Positions 1-8,512 of a stretch of DNA of 64,000 nucleotides are shown in pieces. The notes beneath the pieces were generated by a model that had not been told where the DNA came from, ran no database searches, and saw only the letters and a list, made by a program, of their open reading frames with translations. Each line of letters opens with the position of its first letter. Within the stretch, counting starts at the first letter, position 1. The position numbers and the translations under genes are program-made. The stretch comes from Dickeya chrysanthemi NCPPB 402 (lineage in GTDB: Bacteria > Pseudomonadota > Gammaproteobacteria > Enterobacterales > Enterobacteriaceae). The DNA lies in contig NZ_CM001974.1 in NCBI RefSeq assembly GCF_000406105.1, positions 1,395,286-1,459,285 of the forward strand. Reading direction: 5' to 3'.

Positions 1-371
1 CGTTGCAGGATGTCGATACGCCGGTGGATTACATCAATACCCACGGCACTTCAACGCCGGTGGGCGATGTGAAAGAACTGTGGGCTATCCGTCAGGTGTT
101 CGGCGACAACGTTCCGCCGATTTCCGCCACCAAAGCCATGACCGGCCACTCACTGGGGGCTGCAGGCGTGCAGGAAGCTATTTATACCCTGCTGATGTTG
201 GAGCACGGTTTCATTGCGCCGAGCATCAACGTTGAAACGCCGGATGAACAGGCGCAGGGCATGAACATCGTTACCGAGCCGACTGAGCGTAACCTGACGA
301 CCGTGATGTCCAACGGCTTCGGGTTCGGCGGCACCAACGCCGTACTGGTGATGCGCAAATACGCGCAGTAA
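1..371 (+). CDS. fabB: 3-oxoacyl-[ACP] synthase I, C-terminal part (cut by window edge)
   Basis: This is the end of a beta-ketoacyl-ACP synthase I, the cytoplasmic condensing enzyme that elongates fatty acids and is needed for unsaturated fatty acid synthesis. The first 284 or so residues lie left of the window. The visible part keeps the catalytic-core histidine in NTHGTSTP (E. coli H298), the lysine in SATKAMTG (K328) and the histidine in TGHSLGAAG (H333), plus the glycine-rich GFGFGGTN near the C terminus. The ending matches the 406-residue E. coli protein in length. A strong hairpin terminator follows within 25 bases, so the gene ends its own transcript and converges on flk. Identification is close to certain; only the N-terminal half is unseen. 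Confidence 0.97.
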   Translation, partial: LQDVDTPVDYINTHGTSTPVGDVKELWAIRQVFGDNVPPISATKAMTGHSLGAAGVQEAIYTLLMLEHGFIAPSINVETPDEQAQGMNIVTEPTERNLTTVMSNGFGFGGTNAVLVMRKYAQ

Positions 372-392
372 CAGTAATCGGTAATTATGCAG

Positions 393-422
393 AGAATACC
401 GGGCTTGCCCGGTATTCTTTTA
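393..422 (+). terminator. Rho-independent terminator after fabB
   Basis: A perfect 12-bp inverted repeat, AGAATACCGGGC with GCCCGGTATTCT, is separated by two bases and followed by TTT-A-T on the plus strand. It sits 21 bases after the fabB stop and between convergent genes, so it probably also limits antisense reading into flk. Confidence 0.85.
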
Positions 423-470
423 TCTGACGCGCGTTGCCGTCAACCTGCCTTTCCCTGTGATTTCCACGCC

Positions 471-1682
471 TTACAGTAATACCCACATCAACAACGCCAC
501 CACCAGCATCGCTACCAGCGCCAGCCCGATCGGCTTATTCACCAGCGGCCGCCATTCCTGCGGCAACGCCATGATTAACGGGTTGATAAACGGCTGCAAC
601 GGCACGGTGGACGCTTCTTGTATTTGCTGGAGGCGCCGCCGGTAGAGAAAGGTCGCCACGTCGCTGATTTGTGACGGCGTAAGCGGCGTTTGCGGCGTGA
701 TATTCAGCGTATTGCGGGTGAAGTCCTGCAACAGTTGCTGCTCCTGCTGGTCGAGCGGCTGTCTGAGCGCCGCCTGCAAGGTACTCAGGGTTGGCGATGT
801 GTGCTGTTGTAACAAAAGGCTTTGTGTATTGAGAAACTGGCTTAATACCTGAAAATTCTTCGCCGGAATCGGGTCGCCGGTTTTCAATCCTTGCATGTCC
901 ATCAACGTTTGCCAGACCTTGCCCGGCGATTCGCCGCTCAGCGCCACCAGTTTTGCCACCAGTTGATTAAGCTGATTGTGTTCCGCCGGCAGTAATGCCC
1001 GGTCCAGCAAGGCGTTTATTGACGGATTCGCGCCGGAGCCGCCCGGCACGACGCCGGCCTGTAATAAGGCGGCCAGTTGCTGAGACGTTGGCGGCAGCGG
1101 CGAGGGAAGGGGGGTGGCTGTGGGTGTTTGAGGAAACGGGATCGGTTGCCCGGTGGCGGTATTACCGAACGTCAGCGTTGGGGTGTTGCCGTTGGTCGAT
1201 AACAGTGTGGCGGCCTGCGGTAACTGGCCGTTTTGCAACAACGCCACCACCAGTTTCAGTTGCGAGGGCGTCAGCGAGCTGAGCACGGTATGACCAAATT
1301 GCTGGCGAATGAAATCGCTGGCAACCTGACGGTTATTGCCCTGCGACAACATTGAGGTCAACTGTTGCAGCAACTGGCGGGTATCCTGCGAGCCTTGCAC
1401 GGTTGCCAGCCGAGTCTGCAAGCTTTGCTCGGCCGCCGGGAATTGGCTGGCGAGCAGATCCGCGTTGTTTTTCGTCCCTAATTCAGCACGCACGGTGGCC
1501 CAGATTTCCGCAGGCTTGGCGCCGCTTAGGGTGGAAATCTGCGTCACCAGCTTTTCCAACGTAGTGCGCTGCGCCAGCGTCAACGGTAAATCATCCATCT
1601 GGGCGGCGGCTTTTGACAGCGTGGTTTCCAGCGGCTTTTCTCCCGGCAGGGAAACATTACCGGGGTTATTGATCGGTTGCAT
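471..1682 (-). CDS. flk: Flagellar regulator Flk (RflH), C-terminally membrane anchored
   Basis: This is a Flk-type protein. In Salmonella, Flk links flagellar ring assembly to late gene expression and prevents premature FlgM secretion. The 403-residue sequence has a Gln/Leu-rich, mostly helical body and one clear transmembrane segment at the extreme C terminus (about 382-402, PIGLALVAMLVVALLMWVLL), giving the cytoplasmic-body, tail-anchored topology known for Flk. A proline- and threonine-rich linker near residues 165-200 makes it longer than the E. coli protein. The ATG is preceded by AAGGAT at good spacing. Its place next to fabB and near pdxB is the conserved enterobacterial location, although a transporter operon has come between flk and pdxB here. 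The identification rests on recalled similarity and location. Confidence 0.85.
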   Translation of the reverse strand: MQPINNPGNVSLPGEKPLETTLSKAAAQMDDLPLTLAQRTTLEKLVTQISTLSGAKPAEIWATVRAELGTKNNADLLASQFPAAEQSLQTRLATVQGSQDTRQLLQQLTSMLSQGNNRQVASDFIRQQFGHTVLSSLTPSQLKLVVALLQNGQLPQAATLLSTNGNTPTLTFGNTATGQPIPFPQTPTATPLPSPLPPTSQQLAALLQAGVVPGGSGANPSINALLDRALLPAEHNQLNQLVAKLVALSGESPGKVWQTLMDMQGLKTGDPIPAKNFQVLSQFLNTQSLLLQQHTSPTLSTLQAALRQPLDQQEQQLLQDFTRNTLNITPQTPLTPSQISDVATFLYRRRLQQIQEASTVPLQPFINPLIMALPQEWRPLVNKPIGLALVAMLVVALLMWVLL

Positions 1683-1898
1683 GTTGTGATCCTTACCCTA
1701 GACGCATGACGGGGTTGTCCTCCACCCGATGATGTTATCGCATCACACCGGCTCGACACACCTGGCGTCATCATAACAACGGCGCGCTATTACCGATAGT
1801 CGTTGACCTGCAACAGGTTAACATTCCGTTGCGTAGGGAAAAAAGGCGAGAAAATGCATGGTCGGGGAAAAGCGTGCGGATCACCGAGGGTAAAGCGG

Positions 1899-1922
1899 CG
1901 CGCGGATGACATCATCCGCGGC
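1899..1922 (-). terminator. Hairpin downstream of tctA
   Basis: CGCGGATG and CATCCGCG form a perfect 8-bp stem around ACAT just after the tctA stop (minus-strand sense). No good U-tract follows, so it is either a weak terminator or a 3' protective structure. Confidence 0.4.
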
Positions 1923-1943
1923 GCTCGCTTTATCGTAACGCAG

Positions 1944-3461
1944 TCAGGTACGAGGGACGGACTGCAACTGGGTACGGCGACGCCGCCAGTATTTCAGCAT
2001 CGGCGGTACGACCAAAATCAGTACGGCCATGCTCAGTAATGTCTGGCTGATGCGGCCTTCCCACAGGATGGATAACCCGCCGTTACTGATGGACAAGGCG
2101 CGGCGCAGGTTCTGCTCCAGCATTTCTCCCAACACGAAACCGAGGATCAGCGGCGACATGGGAAAGTCCATTTTGCGCAGCAGGTATCCGAACACGCCCA
2201 GCCCGACCATCAGCAGCAGGTCAAAGGTGGTGCTGTGCACCGCGTAAACGCCGACGGCGGAAATCGCGGCAATCGCCGGCACCAGAAACCACATTGGAAT
2301 GGCCAGCATACGGGTGAACAGGCCAATCATCGGCAGATTGAGCAATAGCAACATCAGGTTGCCGATCAGCATGGCGGCGATCAGCCCCCAGACGATGTCC
2401 GGCTGTTCGGTAAACATGGCCGGGCCCGGCGTAATGTTGTACAGCGTCAGCGCGCCCATCATCACGGCGGTGGTGCCGGAGCCGGGAACGCCCAGCGTCA
2501 GCATCGGAATAAACGAGCCGCAGGCTGAGGCGTTATTGGCGGCTTCCGGCGCGGCCACACCGCGGATGTCGCCTTTACCGAAACTGTCGCTGTTGCCGCT
2601 GATTTTTTTCTCCGTCATCCAGGCCATGGCGCTGGCGATAGTAGCGCCCGCACCCGGCAGTATCCCCACAAAGAACCCCAGCAGTGAGGAACGCAACGTC
2701 GCCCCGATGCACTGTATGCCTTCGCGAACGTTGAACAACATGCGCCCGGTGGCTTTGGTGACCTTTTGCCCGCTGCCGGTTTGCTCCAGCATCAACAGAA
2801 TTTCGCTGACGGAAAACAGGCCGATAACCACCACCACGAATTGAATACCGTCCGACAGGTGGACGCTATCGAACGTGAAGCGATAAACACCGGTATTCGC
2901 ATCCACGCCGACGGTGGCCATCGACAAGCCAATCAACGCCGCCAGGAAAGATTTCAGCGGGTTGTGGCTCATCATGCTGCCAAGGCAGGCGATGGCGAAT
3001 ACCATCAGGGCGAAATATTCCGCGGGGCCGAAAGCCAGCGACCAGTTAGCCAGCAAGGGCGCAAACAGAATGATGCCGGTAATCGCGATGCTGGAGCCGA
3101 CGAATGAACTGACGGCGGAGATAGACAACGCCACGCCGGCTTTGCCCTGTTGCGCCATCGGGTAGCCATCAAGGGCCGTCATGATAGCGCCGGCATCGCC
3201 CGGTACATTCAACAAAATGGAAGAAATACGCCCGCCGTATTCGCAGCCGAGATAAACGGTGGCAAGCAGAATCAACGCGGATTCCGCCGGCAGTTTGAGT
3301 GCGAAGGCCAGCGGCATCAGAATCGCCACGCCGTTGATTGGGCCAAGGCCGGGCAGCAGCCCGACAATGGTGCCGATAAAACAGCCGATCAGCGCAATCA
3401 TCAGATTTTGCGGGGTCATCGCTACCGCAAAACCCTGCATCAGAAAAGACCAGGTATCCAT
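1944..3461 (-). CDS. tctA: Tripartite tricarboxylate transporter, large membrane subunit TctA
   Basis: This is the large permease subunit of a TTT-family secondary transporter, which uses a periplasmic binding protein (TctC) and two membrane subunits to import tricarboxylates such as citrate. The 505-residue protein is almost wholly hydrophobic, with about 11-12 predicted membrane segments. It has the family's glycine- and proline-rich signature near the N terminus (GLLPGLGPINGVAILMPLAF) and a second GILPGAGATIASAMAWMTEK motif near residue 260; these are the two halves of the internal repeat. It is the last gene of tctC-tctB-tctA, with only 15 bases between tctB and tctA. The substrate is inferred from TctC similarity and from the TctDE regulator pair next door. 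Confidence 0.92.
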   Translation of the reverse strand: MDTWSFLMQGFAVAMTPQNLMIALIGCFIGTIVGLLPGLGPINGVAILMPLAFALKLPAESALILLATVYLGCEYGGRISSILLNVPGDAGAIMTALDGYPMAQQGKAGVALSISAVSSFVGSSIAITGIILFAPLLANWSLAFGPAEYFALMVFAIACLGSMMSHNPLKSFLAALIGLSMATVGVDANTGVYRFTFDSVHLSDGIQFVVVVIGLFSVSEILLMLEQTGSGQKVTKATGRMLFNVREGIQCIGATLRSSLLGFFVGILPGAGATIASAMAWMTEKKISGNSDSFGKGDIRGVAAPEAANNASACGSFIPMLTLGVPGSGTTAVMMGALTLYNITPGPAMFTEQPDIVWGLIAAMLIGNLMLLLLNLPMIGLFTRMLAIPMWFLVPAIAAISAVGVYAVHSTTFDLLLMVGLGVFGYLLRKMDFPMSPLILGFVLGEMLEQNLRRALSISNGGLSILWEGRISQTLLSMAVLILVVPPMLKYWRRRRTQLQSVPRT

Positions 3462-3476
3462 GAGTGAGTCTCCCGG

Positions 3477-3905
3477 TTAAAGCCACGCGCCGGCCGGCAG
3501 CGTAACGTCGAGCAATTTATCGAAGGCGTAAAACAGCGATACGCCCATGACCGCACCGGACAGCGCCGCCACCCACCACACGGCGCCAAACAGTATGCCG
3601 ATGCCGCAACCCAGCAGAGCGGTGGTCAGCGGGAAGCCGAGCGGTTCAAACAACCAGGCGTACAGCGCCAGCATGATCACCAGCAGCAGCAAGCGCCGAC
3701 GAACCGCGGCGGCAGGCCAGACAAGGGGATCCGGTTTACGCAGCAACATCAGGACGGCGCACAGCGTCATCAACCCCAAAATCGCGATGGGAAACGGTCG
3801 CGGGCCAACCGGCTCGTAACTGTATTCGCTCTGGATACCCCAGCCGACAACCAGCCCGATCAGGCATAGCACCAGCCAGATTCCGCCAAACAAACGATCG
3901 CTCAT
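3477..3905 (-). CDS. tctB: Tripartite tricarboxylate transporter, small membrane subunit TctB
   Basis: This is the small membrane subunit of the TTT transporter. The 142 residues contain four hydrophobic segments: an N-terminal one ending in the typical SEYSYEPVGPRPFPIAI region, two closely packed in the middle (LLLLVIMLALYAWLFEPLGF and the following stretch), and one at the C terminus. Length and topology fit TctB proteins (about 140-150 residues). It lies 14 bases downstream of tctC and 15 upstream of tctA, so the three genes almost certainly form one transcript. TctB sequences diverge strongly, so the name depends partly on operon position. Confidence 0.9.
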   Translation of the reverse strand: MSDRLFGGIWLVLCLIGLVVGWGIQSEYSYEPVGPRPFPIAILGLMTLCAVLMLLRKPDPLVWPAAAVRRRLLLLVIMLALYAWLFEPLGFPLTTALLGCGIGILFGAVWWVAALSGAVMGVSLFYAFDKLLDVTLPAGAWL

Positions 3906-3919
3906 GATGCGCTCCTCTT

Positions 3920-4897
3920 TTATTTAGCCAGCCCGAACAACTTCGCCTGCTCGCGGTAATCCGCCACCTGCTTTTTGACGTAGGCATCCAGCGCCTGTCC
4001 GGTCAGGTTGAATTCGAACAAGCCGCGCAAGTCACGTTGTTTTTTGAATTCCTCGGTGGTGACGATGTGCTTAAACGCCTGTTCCCACCACTGGTAGCTG
4101 GCATCGCTGACTTTGGGGCCGAGATAGAAACCGCGGATGATCGGCCACACGAGGTCATACCCTTGCTCTTTAGCGGTGGGGATGCCGGCGAGCGGCCCCG
4201 GCAGACGTTGCTCGGAAAATACCGCCAGAACCCGAATTTTGCCGCCCTGCAGATGGGGAACCATTTCACTAATATCGCCGGAAACCGCCTGTACATGCCC
4301 GCCCAGCATGGCGGTCAGCGGTTCGCCGCCGCCTTCAAACGCGACGTAGCGCATATCACGCGGGCTGATCCCGGCGTGACGCGCCAGCATCGCGGTTTTC
4401 ATCCAGTCCTGACTGCCGATGGACGCCCCGGCGCCGACCACCACCTGATTAGGGCTTTTCTGCATGGCGCTGAGCAGATCTTTCAGTGTCTGATAAGGGG
4501 CGTCGGCCCGTACCGCGATCATGCCGTAGTCGGTGCCGACCGCCGCCAGCCATTTCACATCATCAACGCCGTAGCGCCCGAACTTTCCCTGCGCCAGATT
4601 AAGCAGCGAGCCGCCGGAAAAGGCCACCACGGTGCCGGGCTCGTCCGGGCGTTGCGCCACGATGGCGTTATACGCGACGGCGCCGACTCCGCCGGGCATG
4701 TAAGTCACGCGCATCGGGCTGTCGAGCGTGCCGGTTTCCTGTAGCGATATCTGCAGTAACTTACAGGTTAAATCGAAACCGCCGCCCGGTTTGGCCGGTG
4801 CGATGCATTCGGTGCGGGCCGGCGCGGCGGCCTGAACGGCGGTTGTATTGGCAAATAATCCGCACAGCGTCAGAGAAAGGGCGAGGTATTTTTTCAT
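3920..4897 (-). CDS. tctC: Periplasmic tricarboxylate-binding protein TctC
   Basis: This is the periplasmic substrate-binding component (Bug/TctC superfamily) that delivers citrate-like acids to TctAB. The product is 325 residues, the length of Salmonella TctC, when started at the second in-frame ATG (4897). That start has AGGAAGGA seven bases upstream, while the first ATG at 4903 touches the ribosome-binding site. A Sec signal peptide covers about residues 1-24, cut near VQA-AAP. Family features include ECIAPAKPGGGFDLTCK, YMPGGVGAVAYNAI and GAGASIGSQDWMK. It is the first gene of the operon and divergent from tctDE. Very high similarity to citrate-binding TctC supports a citrate or tricarballylate substrate, but this remains an inference. 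Confidence 0.93.
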   Translation of the reverse strand: MKKYLALSLTLCGLFANTTAVQAAAPARTECIAPAKPGGGFDLTCKLLQISLQETGTLDSPMRVTYMPGGVGAVAYNAIVAQRPDEPGTVVAFSGGSLLNLAQGKFGRYGVDDVKWLAAVGTDYGMIAVRADAPYQTLKDLLSAMQKSPNQVVVGAGASIGSQDWMKTAMLARHAGISPRDMRYVAFEGGGEPLTAMLGGHVQAVSGDISEMVPHLQGGKIRVLAVFSEQRLPGPLAGIPTAKEQGYDLVWPIIRGFYLGPKVSDASYQWWEQAFKHIVTTEEFKKQRDLRGLFEFNLTGQALDAYVKKQVADYREQAKLFGLAK

Positions 4898-5099
4898 TGT
4901 CATTCCTTCCTGTTTTTATCATTCCCAACGTGGGAGTGTTGTTGGATTGTTAATGATGTAACCTTTCAGTTGCCTTTCGGTTATTGGAAATGTGTTCAGG
5001 ATGTGATTACCGTCGCTTAAAAAAACGGCCGAGCCTGAGGAAAATACCCATAGGATGAGAATCAAAAGGACAAGGCAATGTGGATAAAGGTTGGCGACG
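4898..5099. promoter_or_regulatory. Divergent control region between tctCBA and tctDE
   Basis: These 202 bases hold the promoters of both the transporter operon (minus) and the two-component operon (plus). TctD is expected to act here by analogy with Salmonella. No convincing consensus promoter or operator could be picked by eye. Confidence 0.5.
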
Positions 5100-5774
5100 A
5101 TGCGACTGTTACTGGTTGAAGATCACCCTGAGCTGGCCCACTGGCTGAAAAAAGCCCTGAGTGAGGCGGGATTCGCGGTGGATCTGGTCGGCGATGGCGT
5201 GGCGGCGGATCAGCTGTTGCAGCAGGAAGCGTATACGCTGGTGGTATTGGATGTCTCGTTACCGCGTCTGGACGGCCTGGCATTACTGGCACGATTGCGT
5301 AAACGCGGTCAGAACCTGCCGGTGCTGCTGCTGACGGCCCGTGCCGAGGTGGCAGATCGGGTCAAGGGGCTGAATCTGGGGGCGGATGATTATCTCACCA
5401 AACCATTTGAACTGGCGGAACTGGAGGCACGGTTGCGTGCGCTGCTGCGGCGTAGTCAGGGGCAAATACAGGAAGTGCAGCGTTTTGGCGCTCTCAGTTG
5501 GCACGATGAAGGCTATTTTCTGCTCCAGGAGAAACCGCTGGCGTTGACGCCGCGCGAGCAAGCGGTGTTGCATACGCTGATGCAGCGCCGTGGTCGTCCG
5601 GTATCGCGCCAGTATTTGTATGAGCAGGTGTTTACGCTGGCCGATGAGGCCAGCCCGGACAGTCTCGATCTGTATGTGCACCGCATCCGCAAAAAGCTGG
5701 CGGGCAGCGATGTGATGATCGTGACGTTACGTGGGCTGGGGTATAGCCTGGAGTGCAGCCATGCCGAAAGTTAA
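5100..5774 (+). CDS. tctD: Response regulator TctD (OmpR family)
   Basis: This is the transcriptional response regulator of the tricarboxylate two-component system. The N-terminal receiver domain shows the acidic pocket (E7, D8), the phosphoacceptor D51 in VVLDVSLPRLDG, the conserved T79 and K101 in LTKPFE. A C-terminal OmpR/PhoB winged helix follows from about residue 125 (LTPREQAVLHTLMQ, then DLYVHRIRKKL). I start at the ATG at 5100 rather than the in-frame TTG at 5091. It gives the family N terminus MRLLLVEDH, 224 residues as in Salmonella TctD, and an AAGG nine bases upstream. The stop overlaps tctE by 14 bases, which suggests translational coupling. It probably activates the divergent tctCBA operon when TctE senses substrate. 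Confidence 0.93.
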   Translation: MRLLLVEDHPELAHWLKKALSEAGFAVDLVGDGVAADQLLQQEAYTLVVLDVSLPRLDGLALLARLRKRGQNLPVLLLTARAEVADRVKGLNLGADDYLTKPFELAELEARLRALLRRSQGQIQEVQRFGALSWHDEGYFLLQEKPLALTPREQAVLHTLMQRRGRPVSRQYLYEQVFTLADEASPDSLDLYVHRIRKKLAGSDVMIVTLRGLGYSLECSHAES

Positions 5775-7152
5775 TTCGCTGCGCGGTCAGTTAATGCTGT
5801 ACCTCGGTTTGCCGATGGCGCTGTTGTGGGCGTTATCGGTCTGGAGTCATTATCACAGCGCGAAAGCGGCGGCGACGCAGGCGTACGATCGTACCCTGCT
5901 GGCTTCGGCGCGCACGGTGGCTGAACGGCTGACCGTGCGTCACGGGCAACTGGCGGTAGATGTGCCCTGGGTAGTGCTGGATAGCTTTGAGCGCAACATG
6001 AACGATCAGCTCTACTATCAGGTCGTGACGCCACAAGGCAAAACGCTTTCCGGCTATGATGACCTGCCGCCGTTGCCGCACGGTATTCCGCTATCCCGGC
6101 ATTATCCGGCGCTGGCGCATTTTTATGATGCGCGTTATCACGGCCGGGCGATCCGGGTGGCGGCGCTCTGGCAACCGGTCAATGAGGCCGGCGTGGAAGG
6201 TATGGTATTGATTCTGGTGGCGGAAACGCTGAGCTCCCGCGAGGCGTTCGCACACCGGCAATTACTGACAGCCTTAATCAGCCAGAGCACGCTGGTGTTG
6301 TTGGCGTTGTTGCTGGTGCTGTTGTTGTTCCGTAAATTGCTGCGGCCGCTGCGTCAGTTATCCGGCCTGATGGCGCGCCGTGAACCGGGCGATCTCACGC
6401 CGTTGCCGCCATTGTTGTCCTGGACGGAAATGCAGCCGTTGCTGGTGGCGTTCAATCGTTATATCGAACGGCTCAGAGGGTTGCTTCAGCGGCAGGAGCG
6501 TTTCGGCGCAGATGCGGCGCATCAACTCAGAACACCGCTGGCGGTGCTGAAAACCCAGGTCGGCGTAGCGTTGAATAGTTCGCAACCGGCGCAGTGGCGC
6601 GACAGCCTGACCGGCATGAGCGCCACGCTGGACGATACCATTCAGTTGACCGATCGGTTGTTGCAACTGTCGCGCCTGAGGGCGCAGGACAGTAAAGAGC
6701 ATATCTGGCAAACCGTCGATTTGGCCGAACTGGTGCGGGATGCCTGTTTTTCCCGTTTACCGCAGGCGCGTAGCCGACGAATCGATCTGGGATACGAAGG
6801 CGATGAGCGTTGTCTGATTCGCGGCGAGCCGTTGCTGCTGGCGGAATTGTGCGCCAACTTGCTGGATAATGCGCTGAAATACACGCCGCAAGGCGGTGTG
6901 GTGACGGCGCGGGTGCAGGCGCAGCAACTGGATATCGACGATAGCGGTCCGGGGATTCCGGTCACCGAACGTGCGCAGGCGATGAGGCCGTTTCACCGGT
7001 TGGATAACCATCATGGTTTGCCGGGCGCGGGTTTGGGGTTGGCGCTGGTGAGGGATATCGCGCTCTGGCATCAAACCCGGGTTCAATTGCTGGACTGCCC
7101 GGAGTTGGGCGGACTGCGGGTACGGATCGTTTTTAGCGAGCCTGCGCCCTGA
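5761..7152 (+). CDS. tctE: Sensor histidine kinase TctE
   Basis: This is the membrane sensor kinase partner of TctD. The 463-residue product has a transmembrane segment at about 12-31, a periplasmic sensor region of roughly 140 residues, and a second membrane segment (LISQSTLVLLALLLVLLLF) near 172-192. A short linker follows, then the HisKA helix with the phosphorylated H254 in DAAHQLRTPLAVLK. The HATPase domain shows the N box NLLDNALKYTP and the G1 motif DIDDSGPGIP. I prefer the ATG at 5761, with GGAG six bases upstream, over an in-frame GTG at 5731. The gene overlaps tctD by 14 bases. The ligand is presumably a tricarboxylate, inferred from its neighbours. Confidence 0.92.
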   Translation: MPKVNSLRGQLMLYLGLPMALLWALSVWSHYHSAKAAATQAYDRTLLASARTVAERLTVRHGQLAVDVPWVVLDSFERNMNDQLYYQVVTPQGKTLSGYDDLPPLPHGIPLSRHYPALAHFYDARYHGRAIRVAALWQPVNEAGVEGMVLILVAETLSSREAFAHRQLLTALISQSTLVLLALLLVLLLFRKLLRPLRQLSGLMARREPGDLTPLPPLLSWTEMQPLLVAFNRYIERLRGLLQRQERFGADAAHQLRTPLAVLKTQVGVALNSSQPAQWRDSLTGMSATLDDTIQLTDRLLQLSRLRAQDSKEHIWQTVDLAELVRDACFSRLPQARSRRIDLGYEGDERCLIRGEPLLLAELCANLLDNALKYTPQGGVVTARVQAQQLDIDDSGPGIPVTERAQAMRPFHRLDNHHGLPGAGLGLALVRDIALWHQTRVQLLDCPELGGLRVRIVFSEPAP

Positions 7153-7293
7153 AAAAACGCCTGTGCTGACGACATGCGGTCGCGGGCTGATTGCCGCCGT
7201 CAGTGTTACCGCCAGCCGGTTTGTGGCAGAATAACGCCCTTCATTTCGTCGCGACGGCGTGGGTGTCGTCAGCGGTCTATCAGGAAAGCCAAC

Positions 7294-8427
7294 GTGAAAA
7301 TCCTAGTTGATGAAAATATGCCTTATGCGCAGGCGCTGTTCAGCCGTATGGGCGACGTGACGGCAGTACCGGGGCGGCCCATTCCGACGGATGCCCTAAA
7401 CGGAGCGGATGCCCTGATGGTGCGTTCGGTCACGAAAGTGAACGCCGATCTGCTGACCGGCAAGGCGGTGAAATTTGTCGGCACGGCGACCGCCGGCACC
7501 GATCATGTCGATGAGGATTTTTTGCGTCGGCAGGGCATCGCGTTTTCCGCGGCTCCCGGCTGTAATGCGATTGCGGTAGTGGAATATGTCTTTTCTTCGT
7601 TGCTGATGCTGGCGGAACGCGATGGTTTCGCGCTAACGGATCGTACCGTCGGTATCGTTGGGGTAGGTAATGTGGGTTCTCGCCTCAATGAGCGCCTGAC
7701 CGCACTGGGCGTACGTACGTTGCTGTGTGACCCGCCGCGGGCGGATCGCGGCGACAGCGGGCCGTTCCTGTCGCTGGACGAGCTGGTGGAGCAGGCCGAC
7801 GTGTTGACCTTTCACACCCCGTTGCTGAAAGAGGGGCCTTATGCCACCTGGCACAGTGTCAATGCCGCGTTGCTGGCACGTTTGAAAGACGGCGCTATTT
7901 TGATCAACGCCTGCCGCGGCCCGGTAGTGGACAACGCCGCCTTGCTGACGGCGTTGCAAAACGGCAAAAACATCAGCGTAGTGCTGGACGTATGGGAACC
8001 AGAGCCGGATTTGTCCGTTGAGCTGCTGGAGCGGGTCGACATCGGTACTGCGCATATCGCCGGTTATACGCTGGAAGGCAAAGCACGCGGTACCACCCAG
8101 GTGTTCGAAGCCTGGAGTCGTTTTATCGGTCAGCCGCAACAGGTGGCGCTGGCCTCGCTGCTACCGGTACCGGAGCTGGCCGAAGTCACGCTGACGGTAC
8201 CGCTGGATGAGCATCAGCTCAAACGGCTGGTGCATCTGGTGTATGATGTGCGCCGCGATGACGCCTTATTGCGTCAGGTCGCGCATATCCCCGGCGAATT
8301 TGACCGGCTGCGCAAGTTCTATCAGGAGCGGCGCGAGTGGTCATCGCTGCATGTCGTCTGCGCCGATCGGGAGAGCGCTGAACAACTTAACCGGCTGGGA
8401 TTCACCGCGTCGGTTAACGATCGCTAA
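7294..8427 (+). CDS. pdxB: Erythronate-4-phosphate dehydrogenase
   Basis: This NAD-dependent enzyme oxidises 4-phosphoerythronate in the DXP-dependent pathway to pyridoxal 5'-phosphate. The 377-residue product starts at a GTG (7294), which yields the family N terminus [11 protein letters not shown] and has AGGA upstream; an upstream extension to 7174 is unlike any PdxB. The Rossmann motif is [12 protein letters not shown]. The catalytic triad of D-2-hydroxyacid dehydrogenases is visible as R208 (ACRGPVVD), E237 (VWEPEP) and H254 (TAHIAGYT). The C-terminal DUF3410 dimerisation region is present. It heads the conserved pdxB-usg-truA-dedA-accD run. The gap of 141 bases after tctE suggests its own promoter. 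Confidence 0.96.
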   Translation: MKILVDENMPYAQALFSRMGDVTAVPGRPIPTDALNGADALMVRSVTKVNADLLTGKAVKFVGTATAGTDHVDEDFLRRQGIAFSAAPGCNAIAVVEYVFSSLLMLAERDGFALTDRTVGIVGVGNVGSRLNERLTALGVRTLLCDPPRADRGDSGPFLSLDELVEQADVLTFHTPLLKEGPYATWHSVNAALLARLKDGAILINACRGPVVDNAALLTALQNGKNISVVLDVWEPEPDLSVELLERVDIGTAHIAGYTLEGKARGTTQVFEAWSRFIGQPQQVALASLLPVPELAEVTLTVPLDEHQLKRLVHLVYDVRRDDALLRQVAHIPGEFDRLRKFYQERREWSSLHVVCADRESAEQLNRLGFTASVNDR

Positions 8428-8512
8428 TTTCCTGAAGCAAAATCAGATTAATCCGGGCGGTGCGATCATCGTCCGGTGTGTTTTATTCATTATTCTTGGG
8501 GAGTACGACCAC

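Noticed and set aside
1803..2039. 78-codon plus-strand ORF overlapping the end of tctA
   Set aside because: It has no ribosome-binding site or similarity and overlaps the conserved C-terminal coding region of tctA.
8207..8512. N-terminal extension of usg inside pdxB
   Set aside because: The extension overlaps the conserved C-terminal domain of PdxB, and the ATG at 8513 matches the known Usg start.
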